Of a stretch of DNA of 64,000 nt, positions 26,824 to 36,877 are shown one piece after another (the stretch's first letter is position 1; every line of letters begins with the position of its first letter). The stretch comes from Polychytrium aggregatum. Lineage: Eukaryota; Chytridiomycota; Chytridiomycetes; Polychytriales. Location: the NCBI RefSeq assembly GCF_025602895.1, contig NW_026516217.1:620001-684000 (forward strand), written 5' to 3'. Under the pieces are notes generated by a model. The model was not told the DNA's origin. It saw only the letters and a list, made by a program, of their open reading frames with translations, and ran no database searches. Made by a program: the position numbers and the translations under genes.

Positions 26824-28062
26824 ATGGCCGTCTCGACGCCCGAGTTCCTTCTGCGGCTCATTGTGTTTGTGCTGGTGTTTGACCTCTCGTCCGTCGCCGT
26901 CAATCTGGCCCAGTTCGTTGTCCTGCCGCTCGCGCTTGTGCCAGCCACAAAGCTCATCTACCGCCTGTGCATCCGGGAGTCCCAGCGATTGTGGGTGACA
27001 TGCATGCTTTCCGTGCTTGCGCTGCTGTCCCCTGTCGAGCTCGTCTTGACTGGCGACTGGGAGGCCTGGAGGACCGACTCCCTGCACCCCGGCGACTCGG
27101 TCGTGATCGCCAACCACCAGATTTACACGGACTGGATGTACTTGTGGGCCTGGGCGCATCTGCGCAATGCCCACGGCGACGTCAAGATTGTCCTCAAAAG
27201 AAGCCTCAGAAACATACCGGTTGTAGGTATGCGGACGACCGCCATCCACTTCCCGGGCTGACGGAGATGTCGACAGCTGCTGTGCCCCGGCACCCGTGAC
27301 ATGTATTAATATCACGGCTTGCCTCCAGGATGGGGAATGCAGTTCTTTGAGTTCATCTTTTTGAAGCGCAAGTGGGCAGAAGACCGCGATGAACTCGTAA
27401 GCTCTCTCGAGCGGGCTCGCCGCGATCCACTCCCGACCGAGCTCATCTTCTTCCCTGAGGGCACCGTAATCACCTCCGACACCTCCGAAAAGTCGAGAAG
27501 TTACCACGCCAAGGCCGGATATCCATGGGAGCATCCTCGATTCGTCCTCGTCCCCAGGATTACGGGCTTGTGGACCAGCCTGAACGCTCTCCGGGGGCAA
27601 GGTACGCGGACCGCCACCAGCACCGCTGGTCGTTCAAAGGCACCCCTCCGTCATCTCTACGACTGCACCATCGTCTACGACGGCATCAAGCCGGGCGACT
27701 GTCCCTACGACAAATACCCGATCCTCGACGTTTTCCTCAAAGGCACCGGTCCGGCCAGGGTCTTTATCCATGTCAGTAGATTCGAGGTCGCGTCCATCCC
27801 TGGCTTCACCGAAGCCGAGTCCCGCGACTCTCTTGAGGACGGCGAGAGTCGCTTTTCCGAGTGGCTTCTCGGCCGATTCCAGGACAAGGACAAGCTGATA
27901 GAGCACTTCCACGCCACCGGCCAGTTTGTCGAGAACCCTGGACGCTCGCTCAGAATCCCGGTTGCGCCGTCGCTCTCCGACGCTCTCAAGCTGGTCGCAC
28001 TGATCGTCACTGAGGCAGCGCTCGCATGGCTTGCGTTTCGAGCCGCTCGCTCTGCGTGGTAG
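26824..28062 (+). CDS. Lysophospholipid / 1-acylglycerol-3-phosphate acyltransferase (LPLAT family)
   Basis: LPLAT enzymes of the AGPAT/LCLAT1 type transfer an acyl chain from acyl-CoA to a lysophospholipid in the ER membrane. Two exons (26824-27226, 27329-28062) join in phase (VVG/WGMQFF) to 378 residues. The catalytic H(X4)D block is ANHQIYTDWMYLW. Motif II is in the WGMQFFEFIFLKRKW segment, motif III is ELIFFPEGTV, and a proline block follows (FVLVPRITGL). An N-terminal hydrophobic segment (about residues 8-50) and a second around 58-75 anchor it; a hydrophobic C-terminal helix (LVALIVTEAALAWLAFRAA) is typical of the LCLAT1/AGPAT5 subgroup. The precise lyso-substrate (lysophosphatidate, lysocardiolipin or lyso-PI) cannot be read from the sequence. 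Confidence 0.92.
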
Positions 28063-28640
28063 CAGCGCTGCATCTGATTCATCTCCAAGCATGCTACGTA
28101 ATGACCGATTCAGCAGCATTACCAACATCATGTTATGACACTGTCTATCCATATCCAAAGATGGCGTCGCTGCTCGCGATCTTGGTCAGCGTCACGGTTC
28201 AGGCTATTGTCATGCCCAGGTCTTATCGCCCATGAACACCAACCGAAGCCTTAGCAGCCCCCCCCCAGCTCCCACAGCGACGACCATCTGCTTCGAACTC
28301 CTGAATACACATTCTATTCTCGGGCAGTGCCATCCACAACGCTCGTTGGTCCACATGTCGATACCCGGCCGTCGCGCGGGTAGATCCGCAGCAGTCTATG
28401 GCCGCTCGTCCTCGCTTCTCATCGTGCGCAACTACACGACCCACCAGATATCAAGGCATGCCGACTCGAGGAGTTGCATATGCGACGCCAGCGCACAGCA
28501 AGGTCGTCCCGCTCTGGTCCAGCCAGCCTATTTGAGCATCGGCAATTCGGTCGCTGGATGAGCTGACATTCATGCACATGGGATCGATGGGCCATCGCCG
28601 ACCAGGAACGACTGTCCGCATCGGACGGCGGCACTCCGGG
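28063..28640. other. Intergenic region, convergent LPLAT and Cys-rich genes
   Basis: No supported gene occurs in these 578 bp. Short open frames on both strands have no family pattern. Confidence 0.5.
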
Positions 28641-29529
28641 CTACATCAGTATCCCCGTCGTAAACAGGATCAGAGCGAGCACGAGGGCAAAGGCGGCCAG
28701 CTTTGATCTTTGGTGGTTGCGGCCTCGACCGCCGCTCAGGGATGCTTGTTGAATCGATGGGTTGTTGACGATGCTGGCGTTGCCGGTACTTGCGGTAATG
28801 TCGCTGCTGCCCACGGCCCCCGGGCTTCCGGGTGTCTGGGAGACGTGGGGATTGGACGAGGCTTCGGCCAAACACCGTGCAAGTAGTCAATACGTTTGAT
28901 ACTCCCACGCCTGCGACAACCATTTGCCGACGGAGCTTGCCCCTTCCCTCCCGTGCAGTTCAACTCACTCGCGCAGCTGTTGCATGTCGCCCGAAACCCA
29001 GTCAGATTCGGCGGAACAGGGCAGGACAATGGAAAGGATCCATAGCACGCTGCTTGGTTGCATGTATCGGCAGACGCCGATGCCGACATCTGAGTGTGCC
29101 AGAGGGTTTCCAGGGGCGGTGGGAATCGATCGAGGCGAAACATTGTCAGGACCAGCCGGTGGGGTCAACTGCAACAAGGATACAGGTGGCCCACCGTAAT
29201 CGCTCCCACCGAAGGCAGGTTCTTGAAATCGCACTTCTTTGCCGACGTTGCTTGCACCGAGTTTGTGGCATCGATGCAGCAGTAGCATATGCACTTGTCA
29301 TATCCGGTGGCATCATCGGCCCGAATCTGCTCGCAGGACATTGCAGCAGCAAATGGATGCCAAGAGCAGAGTCAGTATGTGTATTGCTGAGGATAGCGCC
29401 GTCGATGACGGCTCAGGGCACAGAGTGGGTCCAACAGGTGTGCAGCGGATTACGGTCGATACCCACGCCGCGAAGCGAAAGCGAGATACACAACGCAGCG
29501 ACCACAATCGAATGTATGTAGCGATCCAT
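28641..29529 (-). CDS. Small secreted cysteine-rich protein, probably GPI-anchored; family not recognised
   Basis: I do not recognise the family. A four-exon model (29529-29467, 29326-29195, 29089-28969, 28861-28641) keeps phase throughout and gives 178 residues. The N-terminus is a signal peptide (MDRYIHSIVVAALCISLSLR). The middle holds two Cys-rich blocks, DKCICYCCIDATNS...AKKC and DTCNQAACYGSFPLSC...CNSC, with about a dozen cysteines. A Ser/Thr/Gly-rich stretch of about 60 residues follows. The C-terminus is a hydrophobic tail (LAAFALVLALILFTTGILM) after a basic patch, ending at the stop codon. Signal peptide plus Ser/Thr stalk plus C-terminal hydrophobic tail is the plan of a GPI-anchored cell-surface protein. 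Splice sites at exons 2 and 4 are the least certain. It shares a 412-bp divergent promoter region with the TIR-STAND-TPR gene; a TATAAT-like element lies at 29574-29579. Confidence 0.62.
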
Positions 29530-29941
29530 CTTGCCGATGGACTCTCGGCGATACCGCATCTGCCCCGCACCCGATTATATCGTCTGCCGATGTTTCGTGG
29601 GAAGCCGGACCCTGGGATCTGCTTCCAGCGGCTGCCCGGCTGGCCCCTGAGGGACGACCCTGGCTGGCCATCGAGATCCAGGCAGGCTCCCAACAACGAC
29701 GGGGGTCTCGGCAACGCAATGCTGCTGGATATGCACCATCGGTGTCGGTATCCGCCTCTCGCCAACCTCGGCGGCCTGGCTCGGCCTGGCTTTTGGGGGC
29801 CGTGCCCTGATACCCTCCCTCGCTTGACCACTCGCCGCCCCTCGCCACCGCAGACCAGCATATCTGTCTCCCCTCATCTCCTCCGCTCTCTCCCCGAGCC
29901 CTCGCCAGAGACTGCCCAGCCTCCAAAGCCCGCCTTCGAAT
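29530..29941. promoter_or_regulatory. Divergent promoter region, Cys-rich secreted protein (-) / TIR-STAND-TPR (+)
   Basis: 412 bp separate the two divergent start codons. On the minus strand a TATAAT-like sequence at 29574-29579 sits about 45 bp upstream of the Cys-rich gene ATG. On the plus side no TATA box is clear; the last 120 bp are C-rich with CTCGCC/CCTCGCC repeats. Shared control of the pair is inferred from layout only. Confidence 0.45.
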
Positions 29942-32355
29942 ATGTCCGCCTCCCAAACCAAGCCGTACAAGTGTTTGACCCACGGCTCCGACCACGAGCT
30001 CTTCCTCTCCTATCGAGCCTCCTCGGACAGTACAGCCGTCCAGCCGCTCAAAGAGCTGCTCCTCACAGTCTCGGCCCGCCGATTTGCCCGCCCTCTCAGC
30101 ATCTTTTGCGATTCGGACTGTCTCGTTAACGCCAGCGCCTGGTCGGACGGGCATTTGCATGCCTTACCCAGGAGCAAGGTTGCCCTTCTGTTCCTCAGCA
30201 AGGCCTCGCTCGATGCGATGGTGCAAAGTGCCCTAAATGGCGAGGACAATCGACTTTTCCTCGAGATCCAGGCGGCCTTCAATATCGAAAAAAGCAGCTC
30301 TGCCCTGTCGGTGCTCCCGTTTTCCATTGCCACCAAGGAAACCAAGGACGGCTCCGAACACTACGTCGACTTTGATCCCTTGAGCTACAGCTTCCCCGAC
30401 GACCCAAAGTTGGACCTGCTCAAGACGGTCATGGCCGAACTGAAGTCTGTGTACCTGAACCGATACCGCCCCGATCGACCCCACAGATTGCTCTACCGAA
30501 TCTTCAGCATCGTGCATCCAGTCCAAGTCGACGAAGAAACCACCGACAGACTCAGCACCGTTTTCCGTACCAGCAGCACCCTTGCCGCCGACCCGGCCGC
30601 AATCGACAATCTCCTGAAGCAGATAACCCTGACTGGACGAGTGGTGCTCTCGGGAGCCGAGGGAGACGAGCATAGCATTCTCGTCCGCCAGTTTTCGCAG
30701 TTCATGATGGGAAGGCTCGCAGCAAGCAATAGCGATGAAATCGCCCGGCTCCGCCAAGAAACAATCGGCACAGGCCCTCAGTACAGCAGCGTCTACCATG
30801 TCGACTGCTCAACCGAGGAAGCGGCCAAGAGCAGCTTGATGGATGCATGCCCTGGGGCAAATCCAGCCACGATCAAAGAGCATGCCGCTCGATTCTTTGC
30901 CCAGAGTCGAGGCTATCTCCTCGTCATCGACGGTGTCAACGACATTGCTGTGGCAAATTCCATCTTTGAGCGCTCTGGGCAGTCCGGGTTCCGAGGGGAT
31001 GTGATTGTGACTACCAAGCTGCCGACCTTGCCCGACGGAGTGTTTGTATCTGCCCTCGAGGCCGGCAATGGTATCGTCCTGGAGGACCGGCTCCGGCTCG
31101 AGCCATGGACCGACAACACCACGCTGCGTTACATCCTCTCCGCATCCCCCATCATCGCCAACAAGATCTCCAGCGACGGGGCCAAGGCGAGCCTCAAGAG
31201 CGTCGTCTCCAAGATCGACGGCTACCCACTGGTTGTGCAGCTATTTGTTTCGCTTTTCCAGCACAGCGATATGCCAATCGAGGAGATCGATCGTCAGTTC
31301 TCCGAGGCGCTTGAAGAGTTCCAAAACGAAGGCGAAATCCGCGCGTCTCTCCGAGCCATAGCCAGCATCTCCATCTCCCAGATGCTCGAGAAAAATCAAG
31401 GCGCCGATGCATGTCGTCTGGCTGGGGCCATCAGCCTGTTGGCACCTGACGGCATTGCTCTCCAGCTCATCCGGGCAATCGCACAGAAAGCCAAGCTATC
31501 CGCCGACGGTGAGTCGACCATGCATGGGAGCTGCTGCAGGGGTGGGCGTGGTGGCCGCTGGTGTCTATTTCATCGTCGTTACCGCATATATCACTCCCAC
31601 GGCATCATGCGGAGCGCATCGGCTGATACGGACTCGCTTCTTGACTGCTAGGCTCGGCTCTTGTCGAACTGCTCGTTCAGTATGGGCTGCTCCAACCCGA
31701 AGTCAACGACAGATACTCCATGCACGCGCTGGTGCAGGCTGTTGTCCATGATTACGTGTGGGAGCACCCCGAGCTGCTGGCCGATGCGATGGTTGACGCC
31801 ACTGGTGAGGCACTGATCGAGGTGGTCGAGCCATTGGATCGGACGGCCGCTCTCCTCTCCAAACATCTCGAGCGATACATCAAAGTCACGGTCCCTGAGC
31901 AATACACCAAGCCACTGCATAGTCAGGTCGCTCTGCAGAGTGCACGCTTGGCACTGTCCAAATCGTACTCTTCGAAGGCCATCCAGCTGTGCGAGCAGAA
32001 CATCGAAAAGTCCACTGCGCTGCACGGCACTCGAAGCCATGTCGACATTGCCCAGACGCTCTGCACACTCGCAGCTGTGTTGAAGAAGCAGGGCCGGCTG
32101 GAGGAGTCGCTCAAGTCCTACCGCGAGTCTATCGACATCTTTACTCAGGTGCATGGCACCCGCAACCATCTGGACGTGGCCTCGGTCCTGGCGGCGGCCG
32201 GACAAGTGGAAGAAGAGCACAGCCAGTTCAGCGAAGCCCTCGAGTATTATCGCCAAGCCGACTCAATCATCACGGGGATCTACACAAGTGAAGACCACCC
32301 CGCTGTCAAGAACATTCGCCAAGCCATGGATCGCATCACAGCGCTCATAAAGTGA
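29942..32355 (+). CDS. TIR-STAND-TPR protein (NLR-like), degenerate P-loop
   Basis: Proteins with TIR, nucleotide-binding (STAND/NB-ARC-like) and repeat domains act as innate-immune or self/non-self sensors in plants, animals, bacteria and some fungi; the TIR domain often cleaves NAD+. Two exons (29942-31508, 31652-32355) join in phase to 756 residues. The TIR-like domain (about 15-130) shows ELFLSYRASSDS, IFCDSDCL...W, SKVALLFLSKASL and NRLFLEIQAA, whose Glu108 sits where TIR NADases have the catalytic Glu. The STAND-like core (about 215-440) shows a P-loop position reading VLSGAEGDEHSILVRQF, which lacks the GKT/S lysine, then a good Walker B (YLLVIDGVND), an RNBS-B-like DVIVTTKLP and a GLPL-like DGYPLVVQLF. 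YSMHALVQAVVHDY (near 560) resembles the MHxLVQ block of NB-ARC/TPR proteins. The C-terminus (about 612-756) holds three TPR_12-like repeats (SHVDIAQTLCTLAAVLKKQG; NHLDVASVLAAAGQ). No signal peptide or membrane segment is seen. Confidence 0.84.
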
Positions 32356-32740
32356 AACATGACACTGCTTTGGAATAGAATACATAACTATTCATCGTCC
32401 ACAATGATCGCGGAGGCGGGGGCAAAGGGGAGACCGCCAGCTGCCGGGGATCCAATTGGACGCCACAATCCATCAATTCGCATACCAACGCAGCCAGAAT
32501 GCTGCATAGGTGTCCTCCGCTCTCGAGCACGGTCAGTTGCAACCGTGGCCGCAGTCGCAGTCGGAGTCGTAATCACAATTGCAATCGCACAGAGCACACT
32601 CAGTATATATTGCAATGCACGCCCGATCGTGCGTCCCTTGATTGCTTCTTTGGCCAGACACTTTGCATGCCGATCCGCAGATGCGATGGCCCCTGCTGCT
32701 ATTTCTTTGCAGCTTCTGCGGCACACATGCCCTGGGGGTA
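32356..32740. other. Intergenic region between convergent TIR-STAND-TPR and aldo/keto reductase genes
   Basis: 385 bp between two stop codons. The region includes a CAATTGCAATCG / GCAGTCGCAGTCGG short-repeat patch near 32535-32595. No gene is seen. Confidence 0.55.
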
Positions 32741-34284
32741 TTACTTTTTCGAGCTATCGCTGCTGTTGATGACAGCGGCGTTGACGTAGTAACGAGCGCC
32801 GCTGACCGGGAACTGCGAAAGCAGATCGCGGACGACCTTGTCCTCCTCGGGTGTGATGGTGATGGTGGCAGCAACCAGATTTTCTTCGAGGTACTTGATG
32901 CGCTTGGTTCCAGGGATGGGAATAAAGTCGATACCTGTAGCAGCGCGGAACAATTGGAGCGAATGGCAGCATTTGTAGCTGCTCGACAGAGTGCAGATGT
33001 GGTGTGCGCGCTCGCCGTGGTTGGAAACGGTACTGGAGGATGAATCGTTCCATCGACAAAGTGTCCAGACAGACAATGCATGCTTACCTTGCGACAGGAC
33101 CCAGGCAAGGACGTACTGACTTGAAGTTACGTTCTTCTGCTTGGCCAAGCTCTCGAACTTGCGCACCAGCTCGAGGTTCTTGGCAAAATTGTCGCCCATG
33201 AACCGGGGGTTGAATCGTCTGTAATCGTTCTCGTCGAGGTCGTCGATGCTCTTGATCTGTCCGCTCAGGAACCCGCGTCCAAGAGGGCTGTATGGGACAA
33301 TAGCGACTCCCAGCTCACGGGCTGTCTTGAGGACATCGTTTTGTTCAATATCAAGGACCCAGGGACTGCGCCGACAAAGCCATCGATCAGCCAGGGTCTT
33401 GACCATCATTATAGTTCTAATAATAATCAAGGGACTTTCCTATGCCGGCCTCCAACGACCCAAAGGCATGCCAAACCACATGGCGTACGCACCTGAACTC
33501 CATCTGGATTGCGGCAATAGGGTGAACCTTGTGGGCACGGCGCAGGGTCTCGGCGTTGCACTCGCTCAGGCCGAGGTAACGGACCTTGCCCTCGGCCACC
33601 AGCTCGGCCATGGCGCGAACGGTATCTTCGATGGGCACGCTGGCATCGGGCCGATGCTGGTAGTAGAGATCAATGGTCTTGACGCCGAGCCGCTCGAGAG
33701 AGTCCTCGCAAGACTTGCGGACATATTCGGGAGTTCCACGAACGCCGGTGAATTGCTTGGTGACAGGATCGCGAACGATGCCGAACTTGGTGCAGAGGAA
33801 AACCTCGTCTCGGCGGGTTGCCAGGACCTTGGCCAGGAGCTTCTCGTTCTCACCAAGGCCGTATCTGCGCAGAATGAGTTTAGTGAGTTTAAGCTTTGCC
33901 CATGGACGAGCGGGGCGGGCGGGGCGAGAGGGTGTAGCTGCTCAGACACAGGACTTGGGATCGAGACTCACACATCGGCAGTGTCCCAGAAGGTGCAGCC
34001 CAGATCGATCGCTCGGTTGAGGACCTGGAGGGACTCTTCCTCACTGGAGGCTCCATAGAACTCGCTCCTGAAACACGAGGCGCAGATCGGTGAGCAGAAC
34101 GGCGTGCGGGCCGACGAATACCATGCATCAGCAGCTCGCAGCCTGGGCCAAGGCCAGACGAGTAGAACCCGGCTGCATCAAGCCAAAGAAAGACTTACAT
34201 TCCCATACATCCGAGGCCGAGACATGAGACCTGAGGGCCGTTGCGGCCGAGAGCGCGAGTGGGAATCTTGGAGATGGGCGACAT
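32741..34284 (-). CDS. Aldo/keto reductase (AKR13/Yakc-like)
   Basis: This is an NADPH-dependent reductase of carbonyl compounds with a TIM-barrel fold, probably cytosolic. Five exons on the minus strand (34284-34199, 34067-33972, 33864-33493, 33365-33088, 32934-32741) join in phase to 341 residues. The catalytic tetrad is visible: Asp and Tyr in FWDTADVYGLGENE, Lys in FLCTKFGIV, and His in YYQHRPD. Other family marks are the N-terminal [54 protein letters not shown] and the NADP-binding [16 protein letters not shown]. Length is normal (320-345). The residue pattern resembles fungal and bacterial AKR13-type enzymes. The substrate cannot be told; pyridoxal or small aldehydes are possibilities. 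Confidence 0.93.
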
Positions 34285-34744
34285 GGTGGGCGGTCGAGTC
34301 AGAGGCGGGCTGATCGATGGAGCATGGGTGGGCCGATGGGACGAGGGTGTGCTGGAAGCGATATATAGGCGAATGAGCGGAGGAAGGGACAGTCCGCAAG
34401 CAACTTGCTGCAAGGCGGGGCTGACAAATGCGCTGCAAATACGACTCATGAATGCACTCAAACGGAGCCCCATGCCAGGCAGGCGCCACGAGACATGCTG
34501 CGGCAAGGGAGATGACGTCGAAGCAGCCGGTATTTGCCAATGGCCATCGCAAAAGCATGTATTCAGAACCAGAAGAGAAGCCATGGCCATATCCAGCAAC
34601 CCGCACTCTCGCTTCAATTCAATTCAATTCATTTCATTTCATTTCAATTGGTTTCCATTTGTCTCGCTTCGTCTCGTTTCGTATCGCCTCATTGGCAATC
34701 ACTCTATGCTCGGCAGCACATGTCCATGGATCGCTGCAGGAAGC
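34285..34744. other. Intergenic region upstream of the aldo/keto reductase gene, with TTCAA/TTTCA repeat
   Basis: 460 bp containing the aldo/keto reductase promoter and the 3' end of the first DUF4360 gene. A pentamer repeat (TTCAA then TTTCA units) runs from about 34613 to 34652. No gene is seen; the long plus-strand open frame crossing it is antisense to genes on both sides. Confidence 0.6.
34613..34652. repeat. Pentanucleotide repeat TTCAA/TTTCA
   Basis: About eight consecutive 5-bp units. The first half is TTCAA and the second half TTTCA. The run lies about 95 bp downstream of the stop codon of the DUF4360 gene at 34745. Confidence 0.85.
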
Positions 34745-35353
34745 CTAACACTTCTTCCACTGCAAGCCCCAGATCTGGGTGACCTTGCCGTCGATGGTGT
34801 CAGTCGTGATCTGGCCCTGGGGGGACGCGCCGGCGGGGGCATTGACATTGATCGAGTTCTTGATATTGAATGGCACGACGTCGTTGCATTTGCTCCAGAG
34901 AGTACTGGCGAGCGGGATATCGTCGTGGACCAAGTAGTTTTGGCCGCTGATAGGGCCTTTGAACACATGCTGGTTCGAGACCTGGGTCAGCTCGCCTTGG
35001 AAGTAGTAGAGCGAGTACTGCGTGGCAATACCGCCGGCAGGCAGCTCCACGAAACCTCGGTAGTCGACTCCCACCAGGGAGAAGGTCCATCCGTTCGGGA
35101 CCACGAGATCAACGTTGATCTGGCAGCTCTTGCGGTTGGCCGGACCGTCGCCCGTGTAGGCAATGAAGCTATCAAAGATAAGCGTAAACGACGTCAAGTC
35201 CTGGCTGAGCGACTGGCCAACGCTGCCCTGTGGACATCCGCTACCGCCGTAGCTGATGCCGCGGATGTAAACCTTGGAGTGGTCTGGTTGAGCCGAGACC
35301 AGGGCAGCAGCAAGGCAGGCGATGACGACCACGAGGTGAAAGAAGCCAAACAT
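34745..35353 (-). CDS. DUF4360 secreted protein, copy A
   Basis: DUF4360 proteins are small secreted beta-rich proteins of unknown function found in fungi and some bacteria. This copy is intron-free, 202 residues. A signal peptide (MFGFFHLVVVIACLAAALVSAQ) is followed by the family pattern: ISYGGSGCPQGSVGQSLSQD, FTLIFDSFIAYTG, KSCQINVDLVVPNGWTF, VDYRGFVELPAG, YYFQGELTQVSN, FKGPISGQNYLV, WSKCNDVVPFNIKNSI and a C-terminal DGKVTQIWGLQWKKC ending in Cys. Four cysteines in the mature protein suggest two disulphides. The Met at 35353 was chosen because it opens the signal peptide; the frame stays open further upstream. A TATAAA box lies on the minus strand at 35467-35472, 114 bp before the ATG. Copies B and C follow at 36.2 and 37.5 kb. 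Confidence 0.92.
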   Translation of the reverse strand: MFGFFHLVVVIACLAAALVSAQPDHSKVYIRGISYGGSGCPQGSVGQSLSQDLTSFTLIFDSFIAYTGDGPANRKSCQINVDLVVPNGWTFSLVGVDYRGFVELPAGGIATQYSLYYFQGELTQVSNQHVFKGPISGQNYLVHDDIPLASTLWSKCNDVVPFNIKNSINVNAPAGASPQGQITTDTIDGKVTQIWGLQWKKC

Positions 35354-35466
35354 GACAGGGCGTGCCAGGATACGAGTGGAGTAGTGTTCAAGAGGATGGC
35401 CGGGGTGTATCTGATCGGACAAGGTCTGAGACGGGTGTCAGTCCAGGACCAATGTCGAGCGACTAC

Positions 35467-35472
35467 TTTATA
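35467..35472 (-). promoter_or_regulatory. TATA box of DUF4360 copy A
   Basis: TATAAA reads on the minus strand, 114 bp upstream of the ATG at 35353. Confidence 0.55.
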
Positions 35473-36103
35473 CTCCTGGAGCCCAGTTGAGAGGCAGCGC
35501 TTCCCGCCAGATGCTACCGCCTTTTCTCGCGCTCTGCGTTGTCATCTCCGTCGCATCGTCCTGCGAGGCCGCCCCGCAGCCCCTGGGCCACTGCTGGATA
35601 CGTACAGCAAGGCGGTCTTGGAGCCCGAGGCGATGACGGGCCGAGCGGGGCCGTGGGGTCAGCATCGGAGAATGCCGCCTTGGATCGAGCGCCGAGAAGC
35701 TTGGCCGATGTCGATGGGCGGGCCGGGGTCGCTGCCAACTGGCTCTCCGGCATCACAAGGCATGTACCGGGGTAACATGGCGGATACCGGCGGCACCGAT
35801 GTGGGGCAACATGGCGGGTGAAAAAAAGGGCGCACTTGCATCCATGAGCCGAGCGGATGCTTGCGCCGCTCTTGCCCCGATGCTTGCCTCCGTCAATGTG
35901 ACGCAGTGCGGATCGGCTGCTGGCTCTCTGCCAAGACGCAGCAGCAATGGGTTGCCTCCCATACATGACACCATGTGCCTGCTCATCATGGCGCCCAGTA
36001 GCGAAAGTTCCCGCCTTTGAAGCATTCGGATTCACAAGGAGCGCGGGAAAGCCAGCACCACTGCGGCCCTCTCAACATGGGTCCTGGGAATCAGGGCCGG
36101 TCT

Positions 36104-36110
36104 TATAAGA
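36104..36110 (+). promoter_or_regulatory. TATA-like element of DUF4360 copy B
   Basis: TATAAGA lies 129 bp upstream of the ATG at 36239. Similar elements precede copies A and C at 75-115 bp. Confidence 0.45.
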
Positions 36111-36238
36111 CCTTCGTGGCGGGGGCCCGATGCATCGTTGTCCTGCACCCAACAGCGTCGCATCCTACGTGCATCATATTCGCACACTACCTTCAACACT
36201 CCCTGGACCCAGACTCAATCTTGTCCATAGCAAGGGTC

Positions 36239-36877
36239 ATGGCTGCTGAAAACCCGCAACTTCTCCGTCTCCTCGGCACACTCGTGTGGCTCCTGTCCCT
36301 GACCGGACTTGCCATGGCTTCGAGCCCTCCCACCGGTGTCGCAATCAGCAGCATCACCTACGGCGGATCGGGCTGCCCTCAAGGCACCGTCGGCACCTCG
36401 ATTGCAAGCGACAGCACCTCCTTTACCCTCATTTACGATCAGTTTGTGGCCTCTGCCGGACCCAGCAGCACCATCACCGATAGCCGCAAGTTTTGCCAGA
36501 TCTCTTTGGGGATCCATGTACCTCCCGGATGGCAGTTCTCCATCCTGACGGTGGACTACCGTGGATTTGTACAGTTGCCAGCCAGCGGCACCGCAAGCGA
36601 GTCAGGATTCTACTACTTCCAAGGTAGAGGCAACCAGGCACCGTTCTCGGTCGACTTCACGGGCCCGATCTCCAAGAACTACCTCAAGAGAGCGTACGAC
36701 GCCGTGCCGACCCAAAACTTGAACTGGTCTGATTGCGGCCAGTCCACCGTAGTCAACATTCAGAATTCTGTGCTGATCCATGTTGACCCTGCTTCGGGGG
36801 ACTCTGGCCTGATCACCACCGATTCTACAGACGGGAAAGTTACGCAAGTGTTTGGACTAAACTGGAACCAATGCTGA
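36239..36877 (+). CDS. DUF4360 secreted protein, copy B
   Basis: This is an intron-free gene of 212 residues with a clear signal peptide (LLRLLGTLVWLLSLTGLAMA). It shows the same pattern as copy A: ISSITYGGSGCPQGTVGTSI, FTLIYDQFVASAG, FCQISLGIHVPPGWQFSIL, VDYRGFVQLPASG, YYFQGRGNQAPFS, FTGPISKNYL, WSDCGQSTVVNIQNSV, and the C-terminal DGKVTQVFGLNWNQC. Cysteine positions match copy A. The function is unknown; secretion to the wall or medium is inferred from the signal peptide and the disulphide-type cysteines. Confidence 0.92.
   Translation: MAAENPQLLRLLGTLVWLLSLTGLAMASSPPTGVAISSITYGGSGCPQGTVGTSIASDSTSFTLIYDQFVASAGPSSTITDSRKFCQISLGIHVPPGWQFSILTVDYRGFVQLPASGTASESGFYYFQGRGNQAPFSVDFTGPISKNYLKRAYDAVPTQNLNWSDCGQSTVVNIQNSVLIHVDPASGDSGLITTDSTDGKVTQVFGLNWNQC

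Larger units (their letters stand above)
35354..36238. other. Divergent intergenic region between DUF4360 copies A (-) and B (+)
   Basis: 885 bp with TATA-like elements near each end (35467-35472 on minus, 36104-36110 on plus). Open frames on both strands between about 35510 and 36035 give no recognisable product; I do not call a gene. Confidence 0.55.

Noticed and set aside
34241-35821. 526-codon open frame on the plus strand
   Set aside because: It runs antisense to the aldo/keto reductase start, the intergenic repeat and DUF4360 copy A; its product has no domain and the antisense genes match known families.
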